DNA of 23,321 bases from Clostridia bacterium (GTDB lineage Bacteria; Bacillota; Clostridia; HGM11327), in NCBI GenBank assembly GCA_017935525.1, contig JAGBHJ010000152.1, positions 1-23,321 on the forward strand, given 5' to 3'. Within the stretch, counting starts at the first letter, position 1. Each line of letters opens with the position of its first letter. Shown here in pieces: positions 15,251-23,283 of this stretch. The position numbers and the translations under genes were made by a program. The notes under the pieces were generated by a model. It was given only the letters and a program-made list of their open reading frames with translations, made no database searches and was not told where the DNA came from.

Positions 15251-15808
15251 TCAGTAATCGCTGAGGCACTCCTTGTACTGTACAAAATATTCTACACCCG
15301 AAATTACCGTCAAAGCTGTCATGGCAATTACCATGATGGGAATGATCGGCAGGGGAATAATGGCCATGATGTTGTCCAACAGCAACATTGTAACCGTGAT
15401 CATCTGCACCACTGTCTTTGCCTTGCCCCAGATGCTTGCGGCAACCACCTTTTTGATCTTTGACGCCGCCACAACTGCTCTCAAGCCCGTAACTGCCAGC
15501 TCTCTGAACACTATCAGCATTACGGGGATGGCGCTGAGCCTGCCCTGCTCCACCAAAACGATGAGCACCGTAATAACCAAAGCCTTATCCGCAAGAGGAT
15601 CCATCAGCTTGCCGAAATCCGTCACAAGATTGTTTTTTCTGGCGATCTTTCCGTCCAGCATATCCGTAAAGGATGCGCCCACAAAAAGTAACGCCACTAT
15701 GTATCTGAGCCAGTCTACCTTATCAGTAAAATACATCAGCACAAGTATCAGCGGGATACAAAGCACTCTCAACAACGTAAGTTTGTTTGGCAAATTCATC
15801 TTCTTCAC
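15251..15808 (-). CDS. pgsA: CDP-diacylglycerol-glycerol-3-phosphate 3-phosphatidyltransferase
   Basis: This integral membrane enzyme makes phosphatidylglycerol phosphate, the committed step to phosphatidylglycerol and cardiolipin. The CDP-alcohol phosphotransferase signature is complete: DMLDGKIAR followed by DFGKLMDPLADK, with the four metal-binding Asp residues. Several hydrophobic segments fill the rest. The start is uncertain. GTG at 15808 has AGAGG 10 nt upstream (MKKMNLPNKLT, 185 residues), ATG at 15799 gives the common N-terminus MNLPNKLT, and a TTG at 15814 overlaps the rimO stop as TTGA. In every case the gene is translationally coupled or nearly so to rimO. Confidence 0.93.
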   Translation of the reverse strand: MKKMNLPNKLTLLRVLCIPLILVLMYFTDKVDWLRYIVALLFVGASFTDMLDGKIARKNNLVTDFGKLMDPLADKALVITVLIVLVEQGRLSAIPVMLIVFRELAVTGLRAVVAASKIKKVVAASIWGKAKTVVQMITVTMLLLDNIMAIIPLPIIPIMVIAMTALTVISGVEYFVQYKECLSDY

Positions 15809-15810
15809 GA

Positions 15811-17142
15811 TCAAAGCACCTCTCCTTCGGAATCGTAATTATATGTATGGGTTATCTTTACCCTTACAATGTCACCTGTCTTAAGCTCCCTGTCCTTGCA
15901 GTTGACGATGACCGTACCGTCAATTTCGGGAGCATCTCTGAAGCTTCTGCCCAGATAAACACCCGTGCGCCTGGGGCTGTCGATAATAACGTCCAGCTCC
16001 TCACCCACTCTTTGAGCAAGCCTTGCGGAAACCAGCTTTTTCTGCAGGGACATTATTCTGTTTGCTCTCTTTTGCGCAATGGCGTGGGGTATCTGGTCGG
16101 GCATCTGTGCCGCGGGAGTACCCTCCTCTGCGGAGTACGTAAACACGCCCAGATTATCTATGGGGTTATCCCTTACAAACTCAAGGACCTCCTTGTGTTG
16201 CTCGGCAGTTTCCCCGGGAAAGCCCGTAATAAACGTTGTTCTGAGGCACGCCTCGGGGATCTTCTCCTTTGCGTAGCGGAAAACATCGTATATCTTTTCC
16301 TTGCCTGCTTCTCTGTGCATCCTTTGGAGCAGCTGCGTACTGATATGCTGTACGGGAATATCAAAATACGGCAGTATCTTGTCATTTTCCGCCACAAGAT
16401 CTATCAACTCGTGGGATACTCTTGCAGGATTAAGGTACATAAGTCTTATCCAGCTGACCCCCTCAACCACTGAGATCTCCTTCAGCAATCTTATAAGGTC
16501 AATGCCCTCCTCCAGGTCCTGTCCGTACCTTGTGATGTCCTGAGCAATGACTATAATCTCCCTTTTGCCCCTTGCGGCAAGCTCCTTTACCTCGTCAAGA
16601 AGCACGTCCATGGGCTTACTTCTGAAGTCGCCCCTTATGTACGGGATAGCACAGTAGCTGCATCTGTTGTCGCACCCCTCTGCGATCTTGAGGTATGGGT
16701 AGGGCTCGTTTTTGTCCGTCATTCTGGGCAATCCCAAAAAGCAGGGCTCGTTGATGTCCCTCATCCATTGCTTGTTGTTGCCGTCAAGCTCGTCAATGAC
16801 GTCTGCTATCTTGTCAAAGGCGGTAACACCCACAAAGGCGTCAACCTCGGGCAGCTCCTCCTCCAGCTCCTTTGCATAGCGCTGGGCAAGGCATCCCGTC
16901 ATGATGAGGTACTTGATCTTTCCCTCCTCCTTCAGACGTGCGTAGCGCAGGGTCTCGTCAATGGACTCCTGCTTTGCGGATTCTATAAATCCGCAGGTGT
17001 TGACCACCACAATGTCCGCATCGTTTACGTCGGATACTATTTTATGCCCTCTTTGGGACATGATTCCAAGCATTTCCTCCGCATCAACTCTGTTTTTTGA
17101 GCATCCAAGGGACACCGTCATTATTCTGTAATTCATAGGCAT
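15811..17142 (-). CDS. rimO: Ribosomal protein S12 methylthiotransferase RimO
   Basis: The 443-residue radical SAM enzyme adds a methylthio group to an aspartate of ribosomal protein S12. The N-terminal UPF0004 domain has the three cluster cysteines (Cys14 in LGCSKNRVD, Cys50 in NTCGF, Cys84 in TGCLAQRY). The radical SAM motif is CDNRCSYC (157-164), and a C-terminal TRAM domain follows (about 375-443). The ATG at 17142 overlaps the ftsK stop as TGATG; an ATG at 17136 (MNYRIMTVSLG) is an alternative. No strong Shine-Dalgarno is seen, so coupling to ftsK is likely. RimO rather than MiaB is supported by the SLGCSKNRVD start and by the ftsK-rimO-pgsA order. Confidence 0.95.
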   Translation of the reverse strand: MPMNYRIMTVSLGCSKNRVDAEEMLGIMSQRGHKIVSDVNDADIVVVNTCGFIESAKQESIDETLRYARLKEEGKIKYLIMTGCLAQRYAKELEEELPEVDAFVGVTAFDKIADVIDELDGNNKQWMRDINEPCFLGLPRMTDKNEPYPYLKIAEGCDNRCSYCAIPYIRGDFRSKPMDVLLDEVKELAARGKREIIVIAQDITRYGQDLEEGIDLIRLLKEISVVEGVSWIRLMYLNPARVSHELIDLVAENDKILPYFDIPVQHISTQLLQRMHREAGKEKIYDVFRYAKEKIPEACLRTTFITGFPGETAEQHKEVLEFVRDNPIDNLGVFTYSAEEGTPAAQMPDQIPHAIAQKRANRIMSLQKKLVSARLAQRVGEELDVIIDSPRRTGVYLGRSFRDAPEIDGTVIVNCKDRELKTGDIVRVKITHTYNYDSEGEVL

Positions 17143-19985
17143 CAATAATCTATATCTTTATCATCTGCTGTAAATCCAAGCTCATACTCATCACGTGACA
17201 AAAGCACCTCTCTGGGCTTTGAGCCAACGTGCGCACCAACCACTCCGCGCTTTTCCATCTCGTCAATAAGATTTCCTGCTCTGCCGTGGCCTATTCTGAA
17301 TCTTCTTTGCAGCATTGACACGGAAGCCTCCTGCTCCTTGACAACAAAGGCTATTGCCTCCTCAAGCAGCTCGTCAGTTGCCGCCGCCTCAACAAATTTC
17401 TTGTCTATCTCCGTTATTTTGCTTTCCAGCGTCTGCTCCTGCACCTGCTGGGGCACGATGTTCTGACTTCTTACGAATTCCACAACTCTTTCAACGTCGT
17501 CATCCGATACCCATGCGCCCTGCACACGAAGACTTCTGTCCATATTTGCAGGCTTGTAGATCATATCACCGTTGCCAAGCAGCTGCTCCGCACCGATGGT
17601 GTCAAGGATAGTTCTGGAGTCATGGGATGACGATGTCTTCAAGGCAATTCTGGAAGGAATATTCGCCTTGATAACGCCCGTTACAACGTCAACGGAGGGT
17701 CTTTGCGTAGCGATCAACAGGTACATACCTGCGGCTCTTGCCATCTGCGCAAGGCGATAGATATGATCCTCCACCTCGTCGCCTGCCACAACCATAAGGT
17801 CGGACAGCTCATCCACAACTATAACTATCAACGGCAACGGCTGAAGATCAGGATCAGCGGAGGGATTTTTCTTCATCAGCTGATTGTACCCTCTCAGATC
17901 TCTTACGCCAACCTTTGCCATCTTCTCATATCGCTCCTCCATCTCCTTTACGCACCAGCCAAGAACGCCTGCGGCTCTCTTGGGGTTGGATACAACGGGG
18001 AACAACAAATGAGGGATTCCTCTGTATTTTTCAAACTCTACCTTTTTGGGGTCAACCATTATCAGCTTAACGTCCATAGGCGATGCCTTGTAGAGTATGG
18101 AAAGCAAAATGCTGTTTATAAATACACTCTTACCCGAGCCCGTCGCACCGCATATAAGGGTGTGGGGCATCTTTGCTATATCACCGATAATAATATTGCC
18201 TGCAATATCCTTACCAACCGCAAAGGCAAGCAGGGATTCCTTCTTTACGAATTCCTGGCTTTCCAGCAGCTCCCTCATGTAAACCGTGGAGCGCACCTTG
18301 TTGGGCACCTCTATGCCTATTGCCGCCTTGTTGGGTATTGGGGCTTCTATTCTTATACTTGCACACTCAAGGCTGTACGCCAGCTCCTTGTCCAGGGACG
18401 TTACCTTGCTCATCTTTGTACCCGAGGGCACGGAGCACTCGTATCTTGTGATAACGGGACCGTGAGTAATGTTTATCACCTTTGCGGAAATGCCAAAGTC
18501 GGACAACGTCTGCTCTATTGCCGCCGCCTTGGCGTATACCTCATCCTCATCAATGGGATCAACCGTGTAATCGTCGGGAGCTTCCAAAAGATCCAGCGAC
18601 GGGAATATGTAGCTGGGCTCCGCATTGCCGTCCACGGGGGCTGCAACGCTTTCCATAGAATCGTCCAATATCTCGCCGTCAACAGTCATATTCATCACGC
18701 GCTCTTCCCCGGTTATCTCGGGCATTTCCGTGATGGTGGGGCGTGAACCCTCCATGCCGTAAACGTTGGACTCATTCTCATCAAACGGCATATCGTCATA
18801 AGCCTCGGGTGCGGGCTGCACAGGCTCGCTCCGTCTGTTGCGGTTAAAGCTTATAACGTTGGACTTCTGCGGTGCGGGTCTTGCCTGCTTGGGCTTTTCC
18901 TCATACTGCTCCTCGTAGCGTTCCTCTGCTGCGGGCTGCTTTTTCTTAAAGCCCGATACCGGAGGCTCAAACGCAGGCCTTGACTGCTCTGTCTGACGGG
19001 GTTGACCGTTGTTTACAGGCGGTCTTGACTGCTGAGGTCTTTGAGGCTTTGTTGCCACGTTCTTCATACCGGAACGGGTAAATTCGTGTTCCTTTTCTCT
19101 CTTTATTCTGTCGCGCTCCTTTACCTTGTTGACAAACAGCTGTGACATCTTGCCCAAGCTTCTGTTTGTTGTCAGCAGCGCCGCCAGCAATAAGCCCAAA
19201 AACAGAATCACGTTTGCTCCCGCTTCTCCAAAAAGGAATACTGCCAAATACGTCAACCAGGAAAAGAACAGACCTGTACCGATGCCGTCAAGTCCCTTGT
19301 AGTACGTGGACTTCATGAATATGGCAAAGGTATCGTCGTCAAACTTGTCGTAAGAAAACAGCTGCAGCCATGCGCCCAGCAAAAGTACTCCAACCGCAAA
19401 GGAAATAAACTTGCCTATCTTTATGTTAAGGCTTGCCTTTGCAATAAGGATAACTCCGCCAATTATCACCGCAACGGGGAGCACGTATGCAAAATAGCCG
19501 AACATACCGTGCATACACTGTATTACAACGTCGCCCAAAAAGCCCGTTGACATACCAAACAAGCACATAAACATAAACACGCCAAAGCCGATTATGATTA
19601 TGCCGATAACCTCGTTGATGACCTTGTCAGAGAATGTGTATGCCATTCCCTCCTTGCGCAGACGCTTGCGCTCTGCTCGCTTCTGCTTGCGGATAACCTT
19701 GTTTTCCGCACTCTTTTCAAGCTTTAGCTTGCGGCTTTCGTTCCTGGCAATACGCTTTTCCTCTTTGTTCTGAAGATGCTCAATCTTATGCCTCTCCTCT
19801 ACCTCCAGCTTTAGGTCATGGTATTTGGGCATTGAGTTCTTCTTTGCGGATACGGGCTTTTTGGCGGTGCTCTTTTTTGCACCGTACTGGGTCACCTTGC
19901 CTTTTTTGGCAGGCGATGCCTTTGAGCCCTTTGCCGCAGGCTTTTTTGATGAATTAAACGGTTTGATCTTGTCCTTTGAAGGCAT
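17142..19985 (-). CDS. ftsK: DNA translocase FtsK/SpoIIIE
   Basis: The 947-residue protein pumps chromosomal DNA through the division or sporulation septum. It starts with a very Lys/Arg-rich stretch of about 112 residues, then about four membrane segments (roughly 124-280), a Pro/Gln/Glu-rich linker (about 290-480) and the RecA-like motor: Walker A GATGSGKS (613-620) and Walker B IVIVVDE (720-726). A C-terminal winged-helix gamma domain (about 872-933, with SMLQRRFRIGHGRAGNLIDEM) reads orientation sequences in DNA. The basic N-terminal extension is longer than in B. subtilis SpoIIIE. GGAG lies 11 nt before the ATG. The stop overlaps the rimO start. Confidence 0.96.
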   Translation of the reverse strand: MPSKDKIKPFNSSKKPAAKGSKASPAKKGKVTQYGAKKSTAKKPVSAKKNSMPKYHDLKLEVEERHKIEHLQNKEEKRIARNESRKLKLEKSAENKVIRKQKRAERKRLRKEGMAYTFSDKVINEVIGIIIIGFGVFMFMCLFGMSTGFLGDVVIQCMHGMFGYFAYVLPVAVIIGGVILIAKASLNIKIGKFISFAVGVLLLGAWLQLFSYDKFDDDTFAIFMKSTYYKGLDGIGTGLFFSWLTYLAVFLFGEAGANVILFLGLLLAALLTTNRSLGKMSQLFVNKVKERDRIKREKEHEFTRSGMKNVATKPQRPQQSRPPVNNGQPRQTEQSRPAFEPPVSGFKKKQPAAEERYEEQYEEKPKQARPAPQKSNVISFNRNRRSEPVQPAPEAYDDMPFDENESNVYGMEGSRPTITEMPEITGEERVMNMTVDGEILDDSMESVAAPVDGNAEPSYIFPSLDLLEAPDDYTVDPIDEDEVYAKAAAIEQTLSDFGISAKVINITHGPVITRYECSVPSGTKMSKVTSLDKELAYSLECASIRIEAPIPNKAAIGIEVPNKVRSTVYMRELLESQEFVKKESLLAFAVGKDIAGNIIIGDIAKMPHTLICGATGSGKSVFINSILLSILYKASPMDVKLIMVDPKKVEFEKYRGIPHLLFPVVSNPKRAAGVLGWCVKEMEERYEKMAKVGVRDLRGYNQLMKKNPSADPDLQPLPLIVIVVDELSDLMVVAGDEVEDHIYRLAQMARAAGMYLLIATQRPSVDVVTGVIKANIPSRIALKTSSSHDSRTILDTIGAEQLLGNGDMIYKPANMDRSLRVQGAWVSDDDVERVVEFVRSQNIVPQQVQEQTLESKITEIDKKFVEAAATDELLEEAIAFVVKEQEASVSMLQRRFRIGHGRAGNLIDEMEKRGVVGAHVGSKPREVLLSRDEYELGFTADDKDIDY

Positions 19986-20034
19986 TTCTTACACAACTCC
20001 TACTATTTTATGTTTTATCTCTTGTTTTTGTAAT

Positions 20035-20880
20035 TTACGCGGATATCGCCTTTACAATGCTGTAAACTATGCAGAAAAGACCTGCACAAGCACAGTAGAT
20101 TGCAAAGGGCTTCATGTTTCTTTTCTTCGCCATCATGTTGAGCATACTGAGGGACAAAAATCCGACGATTCCCGACGCTATAAACGCAATTATGTAGCCC
20201 GTGACCTGCGTATTTGAAAGCGACTGTTCAAACAGGTCGCCTATCTTAAGCACCACGGAGCCAAGCACCGCAGGCAATGAGCACAGGAATGAATACTTTA
20301 CTGCCAGCTGAGTATCAAAGCCGCTGATCCTGCCTGCGAAGATCGTAGCACCGGATCTTGAGATTCCGGGAGTGATGGCACATGACTGGCACAGACCCAC
20401 AACAAGGGCATCCTTGACGGTGATATCCTTTGCCTGCTTTGTGCCAACCTTTATGTTGCTGATGATGTACATCAAAGCGGAGGTAATAAGCAGCGCAATA
20501 CCTATCACAAGCAAGCTTGTAAATACGGTTTCAAACAGATCCTCCAGCAAAAGACCCGCAATGGCAGTGGGTATGGTGGTAATGATGAGCATCAACAAGA
20601 GCACTCTGTAAGGTCTTTCCTTATTGTATATCTTATTTCTCTTGAAGATATCCTTTACCAGCTCTATTGCCTCAAACACAAGAGCTATAATGTCCTTGTA
20701 GTAGAAAACGCACACCGCTATCAGCGTACCGAAATGGAGCAGCACGTCAAACGCCACGCCGTTTTCAGAAAGACCGAATATCTCCTTGAATATAGCTATA
20801 TGACCGGAGCTGCTGACAGGCAAAAACTCCGTCAGACCCTGCACGATACCTACGATCACTATTTTCATTACTTCCCACAT
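20035..20880 (-). CDS. uppP: Undecaprenyl-diphosphatase UppP (BacA)
   Basis: The 281-residue integral membrane enzyme removes phosphate from undecaprenyl diphosphate to recycle the cell-wall lipid carrier; high levels can give bacitracin resistance. The conserved GLTEFLPVSSSGH near the N-terminus and TPGISRSGAT in the middle form the active site, with about eight hydrophobic segments. I set the start at the ATG at 20880, 8 nt after GGAGG; the ATG at 20904 has no ribosome site. It is first in the long operon, 49 nt before ftsK, and has a structured leader. Confidence 0.95.
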   Translation of the reverse strand: MWEVMKIVIVGIVQGLTEFLPVSSSGHIAIFKEIFGLSENGVAFDVLLHFGTLIAVCVFYYKDIIALVFEAIELVKDIFKRNKIYNKERPYRVLLLMLIITTIPTAIAGLLLEDLFETVFTSLLVIGIALLITSALMYIISNIKVGTKQAKDITVKDALVVGLCQSCAITPGISRSGATIFAGRISGFDTQLAVKYSFLCSLPAVLGSVVLKIGDLFEQSLSNTQVTGYIIAFIASGIVGFLSLSMLNMMAKKRNMKPFAIYCACAGLFCIVYSIVKAISA

Positions 20881-20961
20881 AACGTTACCCTCCGTCCTGC
20901 TCATTGAGCTGTCAGATGCGCTGAAGAATTTTTCAGCTCCTTCTGCGCATATTTTTCATTC
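20881..20961 (-). promoter_or_regulatory. uppP leader with two competing hairpins
   Basis: The roughly 80-nt leader can form ATGCGC/GCGCAT (20950-20945 with 20921-20916) around GCTGAA/TTCAGC. Alternatively it can form GAGCTG/CAGCTC (20939-20934 with 20911-20906). The two folds share bases and exclude each other. A short frame MKNMRRRS with three Arg codons in a row lies at the 5' end. I see no U-tract, so a role in translation or RNA stability would be more likely than attenuation. Function is inference. Confidence 0.4.
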
Positions 20962-20967
20962 CCCTAT

Positions 20968-20996
20968 ATTTTATCATATTTGTGTAAAAAAAGCAA
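20968..20996 (-). promoter_or_regulatory. Promoter of the uppP-ftsK-rimO-pgsA-cinA-recA-leuS operon
   Basis: Minus-strand -35 TTGCTT (20996-20991), 17-bp spacer and -10 TAAAAT (20973-20968) with TGA as an extended -10. It is the only convincing promoter I found for this operon. Confidence 0.72.
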
Positions 20997-21161
20997 TCCC
21001 TACGCTCAAATTTTATGAAAGAATTTGCCCTTCTATTCCCTCCCGCCACTTTGCCGTCGCCATTGACAAAACGTGAGTATTTTGCTTGTTTTTATATACA
21101 ATAGTTATAAGGAAGGGATCTTTGAGCTTTGAAAATGTAAATAAATTATGAATTTGAGGCT
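20997..21161 (+). other. Intergenic spacer between uppP and mraZ
   Basis: No gene is seen. A weak plus-strand promoter candidate is TTGCTT (21082-21087), 18-bp spacer, TATAAG (21106-21111), which would read toward mraZ from farther out. A TTGACA at 21063-21068 has no matching -10 at the right distance. Confidence 0.3.
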
Positions 21162-21255
21162 AAAGTGGCAAAAAGTGGAGATTTTTTCTTATTTTTTTGA
21201 AAAAAGTACTTGAAAGTGTCAGAAAGTGGTGGTATAATATAGTAAACAAAAGTGG
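21162..21255 (+). repeat. Array of MraZ-type AAAGTGG boxes
   Basis: AAAGTGG occurs at 21162, 21172, 21223 and 21249, with related AAAGTGT at 21213 and AAAGTAC at 21203. Within the two clusters (21162/21172 and 21203/21213/21223) the starts are exactly 10 bp apart, one helical turn. MraZ is known to bind direct GTGG-type repeats upstream of its own gene. Boxes 21203-21229 cover the -35 and spacer, so binding should repress the promoter. Confidence 0.85.
21210..21238 (+). promoter_or_regulatory. mraZ (dcw cluster) promoter
   Basis: TTGAAA (21210-21215), a 17-bp spacer and TATAAT (21233-21238) with extended TGG. It is embedded in MraZ-type boxes. Confidence 0.88.
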
Positions 21256-21271
21256 AAAGGAGTAGGCAGTT

Positions 21272-21706
21272 ATGCTTTGCGGTAGAACTAACCATTCAAT
21301 GGATGCAAAAAACAGAATAATCATCCCCCAGACGTTCCGCCAGGAGATCGGCGAAAACGTGTACGTCACCGTAGGGTATGACCATAACCTGTTTATAATG
21401 TCGTCAGAGACGTTTGAGGCTCTCGCCAAAAAGGTGCTTGACGTGCCGGAAACCTCTGTTGAGTCAAGAGAATTCCGCCGTACATTCTTCGGTAACGCCT
21501 CCATGTGCCAGTTGGACAAAACAGGTCGTCTTATTCTGCCGCAGATACTCATCGACCACGCAAAAATAGAAAAGGATGTCGTGATAATCGGCGTGTTTGA
21601 CAAGCTTGAGGTATGGGCAAAGGAAGCCTACGACGAGTACCTCGCATCAGCTTCCGTCAACAGCATGGATGCCGTTTTGGAAAAGATGGCTTCCCACGGC
21701 GTGTAA
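21272..21706 (+). CDS. mraZ: Transcriptional regulator MraZ
   Basis: The 144-residue protein has the usual MraZ length and two AbrB-like halves. The second carries the family motif LDKTGRLILP; the first has the variant MDAKNRIIIP. MraZ binds direct repeats before its own gene and controls the division and cell-wall cluster; the AAAGTGG boxes at 21162-21255 are the expected targets. AAAGGAG (21256-21262) lies 9 nt before the ATG. rsmH follows after 6 nt. Confidence 0.97.
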   Translation: MLCGRTNHSMDAKNRIIIPQTFRQEIGENVYVTVGYDHNLFIMSSETFEALAKKVLDVPETSVESREFRRTFFGNASMCQLDKTGRLILPQILIDHAKIEKDVVIIGVFDKLEVWAKEAYDEYLASASVNSMDAVLEKMASHGV

Positions 21707-21712
21707 TACATC

Positions 21713-22675
21713 ATGCAGGAATTTTCACACAAGCCCGTGCTGCTTGACGAGGTGATCTCCTCCCTCAATCTTAAGGAGGGTATGACGGTCATTGACGGCA
21801 CTTTGGGCGGAGGCGGCCATTCCGCCGCAATTTTGGAAAAGATCGGCCCGACAGGACGGCTGATAGGCATAGACAGAGATAACGACGCCCTGGCGCATTG
21901 CAAGGAAAAATTTAAGGGTAACCCCGCATTTTGCCCCGTCAAATCCAACTACTGCAATATGAAGGAGGTATGCCGGGAGCTTGGCATCCAAAAGGTGGAT
22001 GCAATTCTCCTTGATCTAGGCGTTTCTTCTTATCAGCTGGACAACGTGGAAAGAGGCTTTTCCTATATGCACGACTGCGCATTGGATATGCGCATGGACA
22101 CCACTCAGGAGCTTTGCGCACACGACGTGGTAAACAATATGTCCGCCGAGGAGCTGGCAAAGATAATATGGGAATACGGTGAGGACAAGTTCTCCCGCCG
22201 CATTGCTGAATTTATCGTAAAGAACAGACCCATCAACACCACCTTTGAGCTTAACAAGGCAATAGAGGCAGCCATCCCCGCAAAATTCAGACGCGAGGGA
22301 CCCCACCCCTCAAAAAGAACGTATCAGGCGATCAGAATATACGTAAACAACGAGCTTCAGCCCCTGGAGGATGCCATCAAGGATGCAGTATCCCTCCTTA
22401 ACGTGGGCGGAAGACTGGGTATAATATCCTTCCATTCCCTGGAAGCAAGGGCAGTAAAAACAACCATGAAATACCTTGAGCTTTCATGCATCTGCCCCAA
22501 GCAATCCATAATATGCACCTGCGACAAGGTACAGGAGGTAAAAATGGTAACCAAAAAGCCTCTTGTAGCATCGGACGCAGAGCTTTTGGACAACCCTCGT
22601 GCACGCAGTGCAGAGCTGAGGGTATGCGAGAAGGTGGCACCCGTCCCCAAAAAGAACGGCGCCAATTACAGATAA
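21713..22675 (+). CDS. rsmH: 16S rRNA (cytosine-1402-N4)-methyltransferase RsmH
   Basis: The 320-residue enzyme (formerly MraW) methylates N4 of C1402 in 16S rRNA, in the decoding centre. The SAM-binding motif VIDGTLGGGGHSAAIL (26-41) and LLDLGVSSYQLD are clear, followed by FSRRIAEFIV, RTYQAIRIYVNNEL and GGRLGIISFHSLEAR of the family core. Full length. The ATG lies 6 nt after the mraZ stop and has no good Shine-Dalgarno, so translation is probably coupled to mraZ. It is second in the dcw cluster. Confidence 0.98.
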   Translation: MQEFSHKPVLLDEVISSLNLKEGMTVIDGTLGGGGHSAAILEKIGPTGRLIGIDRDNDALAHCKEKFKGNPAFCPVKSNYCNMKEVCRELGIQKVDAILLDLGVSSYQLDNVERGFSYMHDCALDMRMDTTQELCAHDVVNNMSAEELAKIIWEYGEDKFSRRIAEFIVKNRPINTTFELNKAIEAAIPAKFRREGPHPSKRTYQAIRIYVNNELQPLEDAIKDAVSLLNVGGRLGIISFHSLEARAVKTTMKYLELSCICPKQSIICTCDKVQEVKMVTKKPLVASDAELLDNPRARSAELRVCEKVAPVPKKNGANYR

Positions 22676-22696
22676 CATACGAAAGGACAAATAACC

Positions 22697-23167
22697 GTGG
22701 AGCAGAAATTTTCAGAAGAAACGATCGAATTCATCAGCACGAATTCGGAATTTATAAGTGCTCACGTGCCTCAGAATGAATATAATCCCGGTACAGCCGC
22801 GCCAAAGCTCCCCGAGCTTGAGCCTAAGCAAACACCCGAGGTACACCAAGAGCCTGAGGTACAGCCCGTCCGTCAGCCCAAGCCCAAGCAAAAGCGTCCC
22901 AGCTATGCGTTTTCGTCAATAATGACCATATTGGGCATAGTAACGGTTGCCGCTTGTGCGTTCTTCCTCCTTTCCAGAGAGGTTACTATTCAGGAACAAA
23001 AAAATTCGATTCTTGACATAAAGGAGAGGATAGAGGAATTATATGTAGAGAGGGATGACCTCAACACAAAGTACAACGCCGCCATTGATATAGACGCTAT
23101 ATTCGACAAGGCAATGAATATGGGTATGCACGCCCCCGAGGATGGTCAGCTGGTTACGATAGACTGA
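22697..23167 (+). CDS. ftsL: FtsL-like cell division protein
   Basis: The 156-residue protein has a short acidic N-terminus, a Pro/Lys/Gln-rich cytoplasmic stretch (about 30-68), one membrane helix (about 71-93) and a short coiled coil (about 97-125). The end, DIDAIFDKAMNMGMHAPEDGQLVTI, is typical of FtsL, which joins DivIC/FtsB to activate septal peptidoglycan synthesis. Its place after rsmH supports the call; sequence identity in this family is low, so the name rests on architecture and position. It starts with GTG, 9 nt after GAAAGGA. Confidence 0.85.
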   Translation: MEQKFSEETIEFISTNSEFISAHVPQNEYNPGTAAPKLPELEPKQTPEVHQEPEVQPVRQPKPKQKRPSYAFSSIMTILGIVTVAACAFFLLSREVTIQEQKNSILDIKERIEELYVERDDLNTKYNAAIDIDAIFDKAMNMGMHAPEDGQLVTID

Positions 23168-23245
23168 TCCCAAGCAGATAAAGTTCTCCGCATACATCAA
23201 TGTGAATACATTATACTGCACAGCCAAACACACAATCTGATCATG

Positions 23246-23283
23246 AGAGTGAACGGTATGCTGTACTGTTCACTCTTTGAGTT
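23246..23283 (+). terminator. Hairpin after ftsL, possible terminator
   Basis: AGAGTGAAC (23246-23254) pairs with GTTCACTCT (23268-23276); the stem extends by a G-U and GTA/TAC to about 13 bp. The following T-run is short (TTTGAGTT), so termination may be partial. The last 45 nt are A-rich with no start site visible before the window ends. Confidence 0.5.

Noticed and set aside
17703..18746. 347-codon plus-strand frame opposite ftsK
   Set aside because: It is a mirror of the ftsK motor domain, with unlikely amino-acid composition and no start signal.
21046..21052. Reverse-oriented AAAGTGG box (CCACTTT) in the uppP-mraZ spacer
   Set aside because: A single 7-mer far from either promoter and not phased with the main array; probably chance.
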